A stretch of DNA of 64,000 nucleotides, from positions 62,001 through 126,000 of the forward strand of contig DWXH01000019.1 of NCBI GenBank assembly GCA_019119305.1. The letters run 5' to 3'. Position numbers and translations under genes: made by a program. Positions 48,102 to 57,395 of the stretch are shown in pieces. The number at the start of each line of letters is the position of its first letter. Positions within the stretch are counted from its first letter, which is position 1. The notes beneath the pieces are model-generated. The model did no database searches. It worked only from the letters and a program-made list of their open reading frames with translations, and had not been told where the DNA came from. This DNA comes from Candidatus Alistipes merdigallinarum. GTDB lineage: Bacteria > Bacteroidota > Bacteroidia > Bacteroidales > Rikenellaceae.

Positions 48102-49555
48102 GATTTATGTTCTTTTTTTATCAATAGACACAGTCCGATAAAGGTAAACAATGCGTTGAATATGAGAAGTTCGTAGCTGAAGGAGTAGCCTCCGAACCAC
48201 GTCTCGGAATTTTTTTGCAGGATGAAGCACAACACCGGAGCCAGCAGTGCCACGAGCGGAATCCATCGGTCGCGGACCTGACGCTTCATGAAGATGCCGA
48301 AGGCGAACAGACCTAAAATCGGACCGTAGGTGTAGCTGGCCAGGATGTAGACGGCATCGACGACACTCGTGTTGTTCAATAGATTGAAGATCAGAATGAC
48401 AATGCCCATTACGATGGCCATGCCGATGTGGACACGTTTCCGGATGCGGGCAGTCTCTGTTTCGGTGTGCTTCCGTGTGCTGTCAAGGATGTCTACGGTA
48501 AACGACGTGGTCAGGGCTGTCAGTGCGGATCCTGCGGCTGAGAAAGCGGCCGAAACCATGCCGATGACGAAAAGTACACCAACGACTGTCGGAAAATATC
48601 CCTGTGTCGCAATCATCGGGAATAGTTCGTCGCTTTTTTCGGGAAGGGCAATTTGGCGTTGGGCTGCATACATGTAGAGCAGAACGCCCAACATCAGAAA
48701 CAGCGCGATAATGAAAAATTGCATGATCCCGCTGGTGATGATATTTTTCTGTGAATCGCGGTAGTTTTTGCAGCTCAGGTTACGTTGCATCATGTCCTGA
48801 TCGAGCCCCATCGTGGCGATTACGGTAAATACTCCTGCCAGAAACTGTTTGAAGAAGAAACGTTTGTCGTTTACGTCGTCGAAAAAGAAAGTGCGCGAGA
48901 GTTCGCTGTCGGCGACGGCACGGAACATCGATCCGAAACTGAGGTCGAGATCGGCGGCGATGTAGTAGATGCAGAGCCCGACACTGACGATCAGACAGAA
49001 TGTTTTGAGAGTATCGGTCCAGATGAGCGATTTGACTCCTCCCTGAAATGTGTACAGCCAAACGATCAGCATGGTCAGTGCGACATTCCAGATGAAATTG
49101 ACACCGAGCGGATCGAATACCAAAAATTGCATGACGATGCAGACCAAAAAGATCCGGACGGCGGCGCCCAGCATTTTGGAGATAAAGAAGAACCATGCAC
49201 CGGTTTTGTAGGATGAGGTCCCAAAACGTTGTTGGAGGTATTCGTAGATCGAAACCAACTGCATCCGATAGAAGAGCGGGATCAGAACAAACGCGATGAT
49301 GAATTGCCCGACAACGAACCCCAGTACCATCTGCAGGTATGAAAACTGGTTGACTTCGACCCATCCCGGGACCGAAATGAACGTTACGCCCGAGATACTC
49401 GAGCCGATCATGGCCAGAGCCACGATAAACCATGGTGATTTGCGGTTTCCGACGAAAAATCCCTGGTTGTCGGCCTTCCGTCCTGCGAAGTAGGCAACCG
49501 AAAACAGTACGGCGAAATAGGCAACTATGGTGATTAAAACGGCTACTGGGCTCAT
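48098..49555 (-). CDS. Sodium:solute symporter (SSS family)
   Basis: 485 aa, AYFAGRKADNQGFFVGNRKSPWFIVALAMIGSSISGVTFISVPGWV. Confidence 0.93.
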   Translation of the reverse strand: MSPVAVLITIVAYFAVLFSVAYFAGRKADNQGFFVGNRKSPWFIVALAMIGSSISGVTFISVPGWVEVNQFSYLQMVLGFVVGQFIIAFVLIPLFYRMQLVSIYEYLQQRFGTSSYKTGAWFFFISKMLGAAVRIFLVCIVMQFLVFDPLGVNFIWNVALTMLIVWLYTFQGGVKSLIWTDTLKTFCLIVSVGLCIYYIAADLDLSFGSMFRAVADSELSRTFFFDDVNDKRFFFKQFLAGVFTVIATMGLDQDMMQRNLSCKNYRDSQKNIITSGIMQFFIIALFLMLGVLLYMYAAQRQIALPEKSDELFPMIATQGYFPTVVGVLFVIGMVSAAFSAAGSALTALTTSFTVDILDSTRKHTETETARIRKRVHIGMAIVMGIVILIFNLLNNTSVVDAVYILASYTYGPILGLFAFGIFMKRQVRDRWIPLVALLAPVLCFILQKNSETWFGGYSFSYELLIFNALFTFIGLCLLIKKEHKS

Positions 49556-49643
49556 GTATAATTCAGGTTTGTGGCTTGTTTCGTGTGGCTAAGGTACGAA
49601 CTTTTTATTAAATTTTTTAATTTATAAAAGATAGAAGAGATGC

Positions 49644-50888
49644 TTAGTTATCAGTCGGAACAGCCCACAGGCGAACTAAATTTATGATGGTGCGGACTGC
49701 TTTCTGCATGGTGTCGACCGAACAGTATTCGAATTTTCCGTGAAAATTCATCCCCCCCGTGAACAGGTTTGGGCAGGGAAGTCCCCTGTATGACAGCTGG
49801 GCGCCGTCCGTTCCGCCCCGAATCGGACGGACAAGTGGGGTAACGTCGCTCATCCGCATGGCCTCCAAGGCCTTTTCGATCACTTCGGGATAGGGCTCGA
49901 TCTGCTCACGCATGTTGTAGTACTGGTCTTTGATTTCCAGAGTAAGTACATCCGAGCCATATTTTTCGTTGATCAATGCGGCGGCATCCGTCAAGAATTT
50001 TTTCTTTTGTTCGAATTTTTCGCGCGAATGGTCGCGGATGATGTACTCCGAAGAGGCCGATTCGACGTTGCCTTGCATCCCGGTCAGATGATAGAACCCG
50101 TCGTACCCTTCAGTGTGTTCGGGACGCTCAGCAGCCGGAAGCAGGGCGTGCAGGTCGTGGAGCACCTCCAGTGCGTTGATCATTTTGTCTTTGGCATATC
50201 CCGGGTGGATGTTTCTGCCCTGTACGGAGATTTTTGCCGAAGCGGCGTTGAAATTCTCGTATTCGAGTTCTCCCTCGAAACCACCGTCCATCGTGTAGGC
50301 AAAATCGGCTCCGAACTTTTCGACGTCGAAAAATTCGACTCCCCGTCCGATCTCTTCATCCGGAGTGAAACCGATTCGGATTTTACCGTGTTCGATTTCA
50401 GGATGGTCCATAAGGTAGGCTGCGGCGGTCATGATTTCGGCGATACCGGCCTTGTCGTCGGCTCCGAGCAGGGTCGTCCCGTCCGTGACGATTAACCGAT
50501 GCCCTTTGAACCGCTCCAGCTCGGGAAAATCGGATACCTTCATTACCAGATCATTATTCAGCCGGATGTCTCTACCGTCGTACGATTCGATGATGCGGGG
50601 ACGGATATGGACACCCGACATGTCGGGGCTCGTATCGACGTGCGAGATGAAGCCGATTGTGGGAACTTTTTCGCAGCCCGCTGATGCCGGAATCGTTCCC
50701 GTTACATATCCATGTGCGTCGATTTCGACCTCTTCCAATCCCATGCGGAGCATCTCTTCAAGCAGATGGTTCAGTAGCACGAGCTGTTTGGCCGTTGAAG
50801 GATAGGTGTCGCTGTTCGGATCACTCTGCGTATCGAATGCGACATATTGTAAAAAGCGTTCTTCGAGTTGCATATTTTTACGATTCAA
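49644..50888 (-). CDS. pepT: Peptidase T (tripeptidase)
   Basis: FLQYVAFDTQSDPNS, VPTIGFISHVDTSPD, LLGADDKAGIAEIMTAA, FTPDEEIGRG, RPIRGGTDGAQLSYRGLPCPNLFTGG. Confidence 0.97.
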   Translation of the reverse strand: MNRKNMQLEERFLQYVAFDTQSDPNSDTYPSTAKQLVLLNHLLEEMLRMGLEEVEIDAHGYVTGTIPASAGCEKVPTIGFISHVDTSPDMSGVHIRPRIIESYDGRDIRLNNDLVMKVSDFPELERFKGHRLIVTDGTTLLGADDKAGIAEIMTAAAYLMDHPEIEHGKIRIGFTPDEEIGRGVEFFDVEKFGADFAYTMDGGFEGELEYENFNAASAKISVQGRNIHPGYAKDKMINALEVLHDLHALLPAAERPEHTEGYDGFYHLTGMQGNVESASSEYIIRDHSREKFEQKKKFLTDAAALINEKYGSDVLTLEIKDQYYNMREQIEPYPEVIEKALEAMRMSDVTPLVRPIRGGTDGAQLSYRGLPCPNLFTGGMNFHGKFEYCSVDTMQKAVRTIINLVRLWAVPTDN

Positions 50889-50896
50889 TCGATATT

Positions 50897-52882
50897 TTAA
50901 GTGTTAGTTTTTCGCCTTTCGGGACCGTAACAGGTACGGATAAAATAAAGAATCAGCAGCAGGTACATGATTACGGCAAGCGTTCCGGCTCCGGTCGTTT
51001 GGTTCCATGACGAGGCGAACCAGTCGGCCCCGAAATATTTCAATAGGGCGCTGACAACACCCATCAAGGCGCCTCCGGCAATGAATCCCGAAGCAATCAG
51101 CATTCCCCGATCCTGACGTTTCTTGTTGACCTGGGTGTCACGATTGCGACTGCCTACAAACCAACTGATCAATCCGCCGACCAGCAGCGGGGTGTTCAGT
51201 TCGAGCGGGATGAACATACCCAATGCAAAGGCCAATGCCGGCACGCCGATCATTGTCAGGATCAGTGCCAATGCCGCTCCGGCGAAATAGAGCATCCAAG
51301 GAGCCGAACCACCCTCCATCAAAGGTTTGATCACAGCGGCCATTGCGTTGGCTTGCGGGGCTGCGAGGGCATCGTTACCCGTAAAACCGTAGGTTTGATT
51401 GAGAAGCATAATCACTCCGGCGACCGTCGCTGCCGAAACGACCGTTCCCATAAATTTCCAGCCTTCCTGACGGGCTGGGGTGGTCCCGATCCAGTATCCG
51501 ATTTTCAGATCGGTGATGAAGGCTCCGGCCATGGAGAGGGCGGTACAGACTACGCCGCCGATGATCAGGGCTGCCGTCATGCCTGCTTCGCCAGAGAGTC
51601 CGATGCTCGATAGGATCAGCGAGCAGAGAATCAGTGTCATCAACGTCATGCCTGAAACGGGATTCGTACCCACGATGGCGATGGCATTGGCGGCTACCGT
51701 TGTAAACAGGAAAGAGATAACTGCTACGATGGCAATGGCCACCAGCGAATAGGTCCAGTGTTTGAGCAGTCCGAACTGGAAAAAGAAAAGGGTGGTCAAT
51801 AAAACGGCGATCAAAAGGGAGAGGATACGCCGCATTGTAAGGTCGCGTTGGGTGCGTTCTGTCTTTTCGGGGTGATCCGTCCGTTTGTGTATGAGTTCGG
51901 AGAAGGCAAGACCTAATGCTTGCCGGATGATACGTGAGGAGCGGAAAATACCAATCAGCCCCGCCATTGCAATGCCTCCGATGCCGATGTAGCGGATGTA
52001 GTTTGAAAAGATCGTTTCGGGAGACATCGTTTCAGACAAGGCTGCGGGAAGAGTGCCGGTAAGATTCAGTGTATCGGCAAAGTATCCCCACAGAGGTATC
52101 AGAACAAACCATGCGGTGAATGATCCGGCACAGATGTAGGCGGCATATTTCAACCCGATGATATACCCAAGTCCCAGTACCGAGGCTCCTGTATTGATCT
52201 TGAAAACCACTTTTGCTTTTTCGGCGATCAGTTCACCGAAAGGAAGCAATCGTGTGGAGATCGTTTCGCTCCACCAGCCGAAAGTCCCGATGATGAAGTC
52301 GTATAATCCGCCGATGACGCCACTGAAAGCCAATAGTTTGGCTTGGGGACCTTTACGCTCTCCCGAAATCAGGATCTCGGTGGTCGCGGTTGCTTCGGGG
52401 AAAGGGAGTTTCCCGTGCATGTCGCGGACAAAATATTTGCGGAACGGGATCAACAACAGAATTCCGAGAAAACCACCCAATAGAGAGGAGAGAAAAATCT
52501 GATAAAATGCGGCGTCGAGGTCCAGAATGTAGAGTGCCGGAAGGGTAAAGATGGCTCCGGCGACAATGACGCCCGAACTGGATCCGATCGATTGGATGAT
52601 TACATTTTGTCCTAATATTTTTTTCTTGCCGAGCAGGTTCCCTACGCCTGCCGCAATGATGGCGATCGGAATGGCTGCCTCGAACACTTGTCCGACGCGT
52701 AGCCCCAGATAGGCTGCGGCAGCAGAAAAAAGAATGGCCATGAGCAGCCCGAACACGACGGAGTAGGGTGTGACCTCTTTAGGTGAGGAGCCGGGCGGCA
52801 GGACGGGTCGGTAATTTTCGCCGTCGGAGAGTTCTCGGTAGGCGTTTTCGGGAAGCGAAGTCTCTTTTTCGGAACGATCCAT
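50897..52882 (-). CDS. OPT family oligopeptide transporter
   Basis: 661 aa; YLGLRVGQVFEAAIPIAIIAAGVGN, RKYFVRDMHGKLPFPEATATTEIL, GTNPVSGMTLMTLI. Confidence 0.94.
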   Translation of the reverse strand: MDRSEKETSLPENAYRELSDGENYRPVLPPGSSPKEVTPYSVVFGLLMAILFSAAAAYLGLRVGQVFEAAIPIAIIAAGVGNLLGKKKILGQNVIIQSIGSSSGVIVAGAIFTLPALYILDLDAAFYQIFLSSLLGGFLGILLLIPFRKYFVRDMHGKLPFPEATATTEILISGERKGPQAKLLAFSGVIGGLYDFIIGTFGWWSETISTRLLPFGELIAEKAKVVFKINTGASVLGLGYIIGLKYAAYICAGSFTAWFVLIPLWGYFADTLNLTGTLPAALSETMSPETIFSNYIRYIGIGGIAMAGLIGIFRSSRIIRQALGLAFSELIHKRTDHPEKTERTQRDLTMRRILSLLIAVLLTTLFFFQFGLLKHWTYSLVAIAIVAVISFLFTTVAANAIAIVGTNPVSGMTLMTLILCSLILSSIGLSGEAGMTAALIIGGVVCTALSMAGAFITDLKIGYWIGTTPARQEGWKFMGTVVSAATVAGVIMLLNQTYGFTGNDALAAPQANAMAAVIKPLMEGGSAPWMLYFAGAALALILTMIGVPALAFALGMFIPLELNTPLLVGGLISWFVGSRNRDTQVNKKRQDRGMLIASGFIAGGALMGVVSALLKYFGADWFASSWNQTTGAGTLAVIMYLLLILYFIRTCYGPERRKTNT

Positions 52883-52988
52883 AGCATCAAAATCTTACAT
52901 GATTTCAAAAATAGTAAAAATTGATGACTTTCCTTCCTGTTTTCGAATAGACTAATCTTTCGTATATTACGAATATGGCTCGGTGTGT

Positions 52989-53705
52989 TTAGAAGCTCTC
53001 GTCGTCAGGTATGGGCAGCGGCTCGAATGTTTTTTGCTGATCCAGCCGGAATCGGAGATAGGTGATCGGCAAACCCTCTTGCAGAAACCGTTGTTCGTAG
53101 GTGGTCCGGATCGAGAGTACTTCGTCAGCAAATCCGCTCCCGTAGATGTCGGCATTCGCTGCTTCGATTGCCAGGTTATTTAATTCGGCAAGCTGTTTCG
53201 TATAGTCGTGAAGCGGACGGGAGTCTGTTTTCAAGTGTATTTTCCCGCCTTCACGCAGGAATCGGGCGTACATCTCCAAAAATTGCGGTGAGGTAAGCCT
53301 TTTTTTGATCCGGTTTTTCCTGAGTTGCGGGTCGGGGAAGGTAATCCATATCTCATCCACTTCGTCCGGAGCGAAAAACGATTCGATGAATTCGATGCGG
53401 GTCCGTAGGAATGCGACATTTCCCATCTCCTCTTCCGTGGCGGTTTTCGCTCCGCGCCATAGCCGGGCTCCCTTGATGTCTACCCCAATAAAATTCTTTC
53501 CAGGAAAGCGTCGGGCCAGTGCTACGGTGTACTCGCCGCGGCCGCACCCCAGTTCGAGTACGATCGGATTCGGATTCTTAAAAAATGTATCGTGCCAATG
53601 TCCCTTCAATGGGTAGTCTTTCCGAAAAACCTCTTCGAATTCGGGTTGAACCACGCAACGGAAGGTCGCATTCTCTGCAAATCGTTTGATCTTGTCTTTT
53701 CCCAT
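52989..53705 (-). CDS. trmB: tRNA (guanine-N7)-methyltransferase
   Basis: VLELGCGRGEYTVALARRFPGKNFIGVDIKGARLWRGAKTA; IWITFPDPQLRKNRIKKRLTSPQFL. Confidence 0.96.
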   Translation of the reverse strand: MGKDKIKRFAENATFRCVVQPEFEEVFRKDYPLKGHWHDTFFKNPNPIVLELGCGRGEYTVALARRFPGKNFIGVDIKGARLWRGAKTATEEEMGNVAFLRTRIEFIESFFAPDEVDEIWITFPDPQLRKNRIKKRLTSPQFLEMYARFLREGGKIHLKTDSRPLHDYTKQLAELNNLAIEAANADIYGSGFADEVLSIRTTYEQRFLQEGLPITYLRFRLDQQKTFEPLPIPDDESF

Positions 53706-53708
53706 AAA

Positions 53709-54191
53709 TTAAAAATCATTTTTTTCTTCAGAAGTTTGCTCCGGTCGGATGTCAATACCGATCGCGGCAACTCCTTGGATCTCTTTTTCCGGAGAGAGGG
53801 GGCGGAATACGAAAACATATTGACCGCTGCGGTTCAAAAGGGTTTGCCGACGGTAGGGCTGTTCGATGTCTTGATAGAGACCGTATGCCGATCGTTGTTG
53901 TGGAACGGGTACCGATAATGTATCGATCCATCGGTATCCGTCGGGAGTGACGGTTGTGATGGAAAGGTCCAACGGCTCGGAGGGGAACTCATTCCCATAT
54001 CGTATGATTACGTTCAACGAACGCAACGAGAGGGTGTCCGTATTGGAACATTCGACTATAACCTCTTGATCGGTCGGCCATCCGAATTCATTGATCTCCG
54101 CCGTGAAAATCTGCTGCGGGGCAAGACAAGAGGTAAACGTGGCGATTCCCAACAACAGAACTGCTGCATACGGGCCTCCGTTTCTATTCAC
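53709..54191 (-). CDS. gldH: GldH-like gliding-motility family lipoprotein
   Basis: Starting at GTG 54191: signal plus lipobox LLGIATFTSC, then EINEFGWPTDQEVIVECSNTDTLSLRSLNVIIRYGNEFP. The longer track ORF (to 54437) lies opposite the reading frame of the upstream gene and has no signal peptide. Confidence 0.8.
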   Translation of the reverse strand: MNRNGGPYAAVLLLGIATFTSCLAPQQIFTAEINEFGWPTDQEVIVECSNTDTLSLRSLNVIIRYGNEFPSEPLDLSITTVTPDGYRWIDTLSVPVPQQRSAYGLYQDIEQPYRRQTLLNRSGQYVFVFRPLSPEKEIQGVAAIGIDIRPEQTSEEKNDF

Positions 54192-55620
54192 TTGTAGATT
54201 CCTGTTTTTTCCCCTCTTGGCGGGGTTGGCCGCCATTGGAATTGTTACGTTTCCGCCTTTTGTTGTTTTTACGCGGGACTCCCTCTTTTCGAGTTTCGTT
54301 ACCTCCGTTTTTAGCAGGGGTGTCATTTGCTGTATTCTGAGCAGTTTTGTTCGCTTCATTTCCTGGACGATTTGTTTCGGAAATGTTGTTCTCCGCTTTT
54401 TTCTCTTGACCCTCGTTGCGTGACGGGGTCGCTCCATTAACCGAGGAAGCCTTTTTCTTTTTCCGGTTTTTGCGACGGCTTTGTTGTTTGTCGAACCGTG
54501 TCAAACTCTCTTCGCCGACTACATCGGCAAATGTCGGTTCTGCATCTTGGCTTGTCGCATCCGTGCTTAATTGGGCTACTTTAATCCCTTTCTGGTTGGC
54601 CCGGATGATTTCGCGGACTCTGTTGACTGAGAGCGGAATCATGTTCGACTGGGAACCCGGATCTGAGGCAAACCACATGGTGCGGTTCAAAATGTCGCTT
54701 TTAACCAGATAGAATTCACCCTCTTCCGTTTGCAATGGCTGGTTGATGTGCGGGAAGTCTTTGCGGGCGTCTATATAAGTGTCTACCTCGTAAACCAGAC
54801 AGCATTTCAATTTTCCGCACTGGCCGGCCAATTTTTGCGGGTTGAGCGATATCTCTTGTTGTCGGGCCGAATTGGTGGTAACCGACACGAAGTTGGCGAT
54901 CCACGAGGCACAGCAGAGCTCCCGTCCGCAAGACCCCAAGCCTCCGATTCGTCCTGCCTCTTGGCGGGCTCCGATTTGTTTCATCTCGACGCGAATGCGG
55001 AACTGTTCGGCAAATACTTTGATCAGTTCACGGAAATCGACGCGTTCGTCGGCAATGTAGTAGAAGATGGCCTTGATCTTGTCGCCCTGATACTCGACAT
55101 CGCCGATTTTCATGTTCAGTTTCATGTCAGCCGCGATTTGCCGGGCGCGGATCATCGTCTCGTGCTCGAGGGCAATGGCCTCCTGCCACTTCTCTATGTC
55201 GTACGGTTTGGCTTTGCGGTAAATCTTCTTGAACTCTCCGTTCTGGGGATTGAATCCGATCCGTTTCATCTGTCGGGCGACCAGATCGCCGGTCATCGAG
55301 ACGATTCCGATGTCATGTCCGGGAGCCGCTTCAACGGCAACGATATCTCCCCGTTTCAGGGAGAGGTTGTTGACGTTGCGGTAATAGCTTTTCCTTGTAT
55401 TTTTAAACCGAACTTCAAAGATATCGTTGGGAATGACCTCCGGCATCTCTTCCAGCCAGTCGTAGGAGTGGAGCTTGTAGCAGCCCTCACACGGAGTTAC
55501 GGCTGTCTCGTTGTCGTTATGGCAGAAGGAACATCCTCGTCCGACATCGAGTGTGCTTTCTGAAGTTTGATTTTTATTCTCTTTATTATTTGTATTGTCG
55601 TCCATGGGTTTTGTTTTCAA
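54184..55620 (-). CDS. PSP1 domain protein (RicT-like)
   Basis: PSP1 core VRFKNTRKSYYRN...LKRGDIVAVEAAPGHDIGIVSMTGDLV; GSCGRELCCASW; CGKLKCCLVYEVDTY; basic disordered C-terminus. Confidence 0.93.
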   Translation of the reverse strand: MKTKPMDDNTNNKENKNQTSESTLDVGRGCSFCHNDNETAVTPCEGCYKLHSYDWLEEMPEVIPNDIFEVRFKNTRKSYYRNVNNLSLKRGDIVAVEAAPGHDIGIVSMTGDLVARQMKRIGFNPQNGEFKKIYRKAKPYDIEKWQEAIALEHETMIRARQIAADMKLNMKIGDVEYQGDKIKAIFYYIADERVDFRELIKVFAEQFRIRVEMKQIGARQEAGRIGGLGSCGRELCCASWIANFVSVTTNSARQQEISLNPQKLAGQCGKLKCCLVYEVDTYIDARKDFPHINQPLQTEEGEFYLVKSDILNRTMWFASDPGSQSNMIPLSVNRVREIIRANQKGIKVAQLSTDATSQDAEPTFADVVGEESLTRFDKQQSRRKNRKKKKASSVNGATPSRNEGQEKKAENNISETNRPGNEANKTAQNTANDTPAKNGGNETRKEGVPRKNNKRRKRNNSNGGQPRQEGKKQESTSE

Positions 55621-55766
55621 TGACTGTTTTCCCCGTAAAGACCCGCTTTTGAGTGGGGCGGGGAATTGCGTCGATTCGATGTGCTACAAAAGTAATCATT
55701 TTTCTCGATTTTTATATTCGCTTTGTATGCGATCTCGATTTGATGATGATGTTCTGTCATATAGAT

Positions 55767-55803
55767 CGAACGTCCCGATTACCGTGGAAGGTTGGGACGT
55801 TCG
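55767..55803. terminator. Terminator-like hairpin
   Basis: Perfect 10-bp stem CGAACGTCCC/GGGACGTTCG with 17-nt loop; no strong T tract. Confidence 0.45.
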
Positions 55804-55863
55804 CATAATACATAAATATGTTATCAGATCTTTTGTTTGCATGAAGAATCGGTCGCTTTCCCG

Positions 55864-57171
55864 TCAATCGGTTACAGTTAGGTGAACGGTTACGGCAACA
55901 TCATAGAGAATCAGATTTTGATAGTTGTTGCCGTTGCTGTTATTATAAGGTGTCGTGGTGATTTTCAGATGGAATATGTTATTTGGTGATTCTCCCTTCC
56001 GCACTTTAAGATTATTGATTTTTAGTTGGGCATCGAAAGGTTCGTCGCTGTTTCCTCCGCTCGTCATCAAAGAGAGCATGACGCCGACATCGGAAATGGA
56101 TGTAGTATGGGAATTTTTGCTTTGTGTTGTACGGAAAAGTTGGTTGTTGAAATTTGTGGTTATGCCTAGCTGGTCGAACCACTCCGAAAGTTTTTTATAC
56201 AGGACGGAGGTCTCTCCCATCTCGTTAACAGAAAGAGTTATTGGGGCCGTAATGTTGGCTTTATAATAGGTAAGATCGATCTGTTTTTCCAAAGTGTATC
56301 CGGAGGTGTCGACTAATTTGATGTGGGCAGGTGTCGAGAGGGACTGGTCCGATGCTTTTTCGAACTCGTCCCATTTCGGATCGGAGGTCGGGGAAAAAGA
56401 AACGAAGCTGGTATCGGTACTCGGAGTGACGGTAAACAGACTCTGGCTCGCTTCGTCTACGGTGAATTCCATTTGAGAAATCAGCTCCCGGTTGTACCAC
56501 CAAAATTCGTTCGCCTCATTTTTATAGCACTGTACATCCAACAGGACCGGATAGGGTAGGATGCTGTCCGTGCTGGCTCCCCGGTAGGTTTGTCCTTTCG
56601 AATATCCGAGAATGATTCCTTCGTCGACACGGGGGTAGATTTGGGCCTCGATCGCATTGGAGGATGTGATCAGGCGGTTGACACCTGTCGCATCCGTATA
56701 ATGCATGACGAGGTGTATGGTCGAACGGTTCATGAAATTTGCATCTCCTTGAGTGTGAACGGTCAGTACCCATTGCCCGTCGAGTGTATCTCCCGTGGCA
56801 TTTTTGTCGGGCTCGAGTCCGGTACATTCGTAATAATCCGATGGGGTGACATACGAGATTTTTGTCGGCAAGGCCTCTCCCGATTCCGGTCTGTAAGACG
56901 TATAGGTCTGGTTCTCGATAAAATCCAGTTCGAGATCCTCTTTTTTCAGATCGATACCGGATGGATTGATCCGGAAACGCACGTTGAACGAATCCCCTTT
57001 CACTACGTGGAACTCCGTGTCGAGCAGTACCAGTCCCGAAGGGGTCGGGGGTTGGGGTTGTGGAAGATCATCGTTGGAATCCGAAGAGCAGGAGGCTATA
57101 AACATGGTTGCCAAAAAACATAATCCTGCGATAATGGATAGTTTTGTATGCATGCCGAATAATTTTTTCAT
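55864..57171 (-). CDS. Hypothetical lipoprotein
   Basis: 435 aa, lipobox MFIASCSSDSNDD; no family recognised. Confidence 0.8.
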   Translation of the reverse strand: MKKLFGMHTKLSIIAGLCFLATMFIASCSSDSNDDLPQPQPPTPSGLVLLDTEFHVVKGDSFNVRFRINPSGIDLKKEDLELDFIENQTYTSYRPESGEALPTKISYVTPSDYYECTGLEPDKNATGDTLDGQWVLTVHTQGDANFMNRSTIHLVMHYTDATGVNRLITSSNAIEAQIYPRVDEGIILGYSKGQTYRGASTDSILPYPVLLDVQCYKNEANEFWWYNRELISQMEFTVDEASQSLFTVTPSTDTSFVSFSPTSDPKWDEFEKASDQSLSTPAHIKLVDTSGYTLEKQIDLTYYKANITAPITLSVNEMGETSVLYKKLSEWFDQLGITTNFNNQLFRTTQSKNSHTTSISDVGVMLSLMTSGGNSDEPFDAQLKINNLKVRKGESPNNIFHLKITTTPYNNSNGNNYQNLILYDVAVTVHLTVTD

Positions 57172-57335
57172 GATTTAGACCATTTGAAACGGACAAAAGT
57201 AGGCGTTTTTTTGAAATTTTTTCCTCGTACCTTTTTTCATTCGTAAAAGGTTGTCCGGATATAGCGAAAAACGTTTACTTCTGAAAAATATTGGATACGA
57301 TGATTTTTTTGTGAAAGGGAAAGAATAAAGATGAT

Positions 57336-57373
57336 AACGAAAAACGTCGGTTTTTTAACCGACGTTTTTCGTT
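57336..57373 (-). terminator. Rho-independent terminator ending the GH78 operon
   Basis: 17-bp perfect stem AACGAAAAACGTCGGTT/AACCGACGTTTTTCGTT, 4-nt loop, 22 bp past the stop. Confidence 0.85.
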
Positions 57374-57395
57374 TGAGAAAATAAAGAAATAAAAT

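Noticed and set aside
52959-52973. TTCGTA-TAT-TACGAA palindrome upstream of the OPT gene
   Set aside because: Short AT-rich palindrome, expected by chance at this length; no second copy found.
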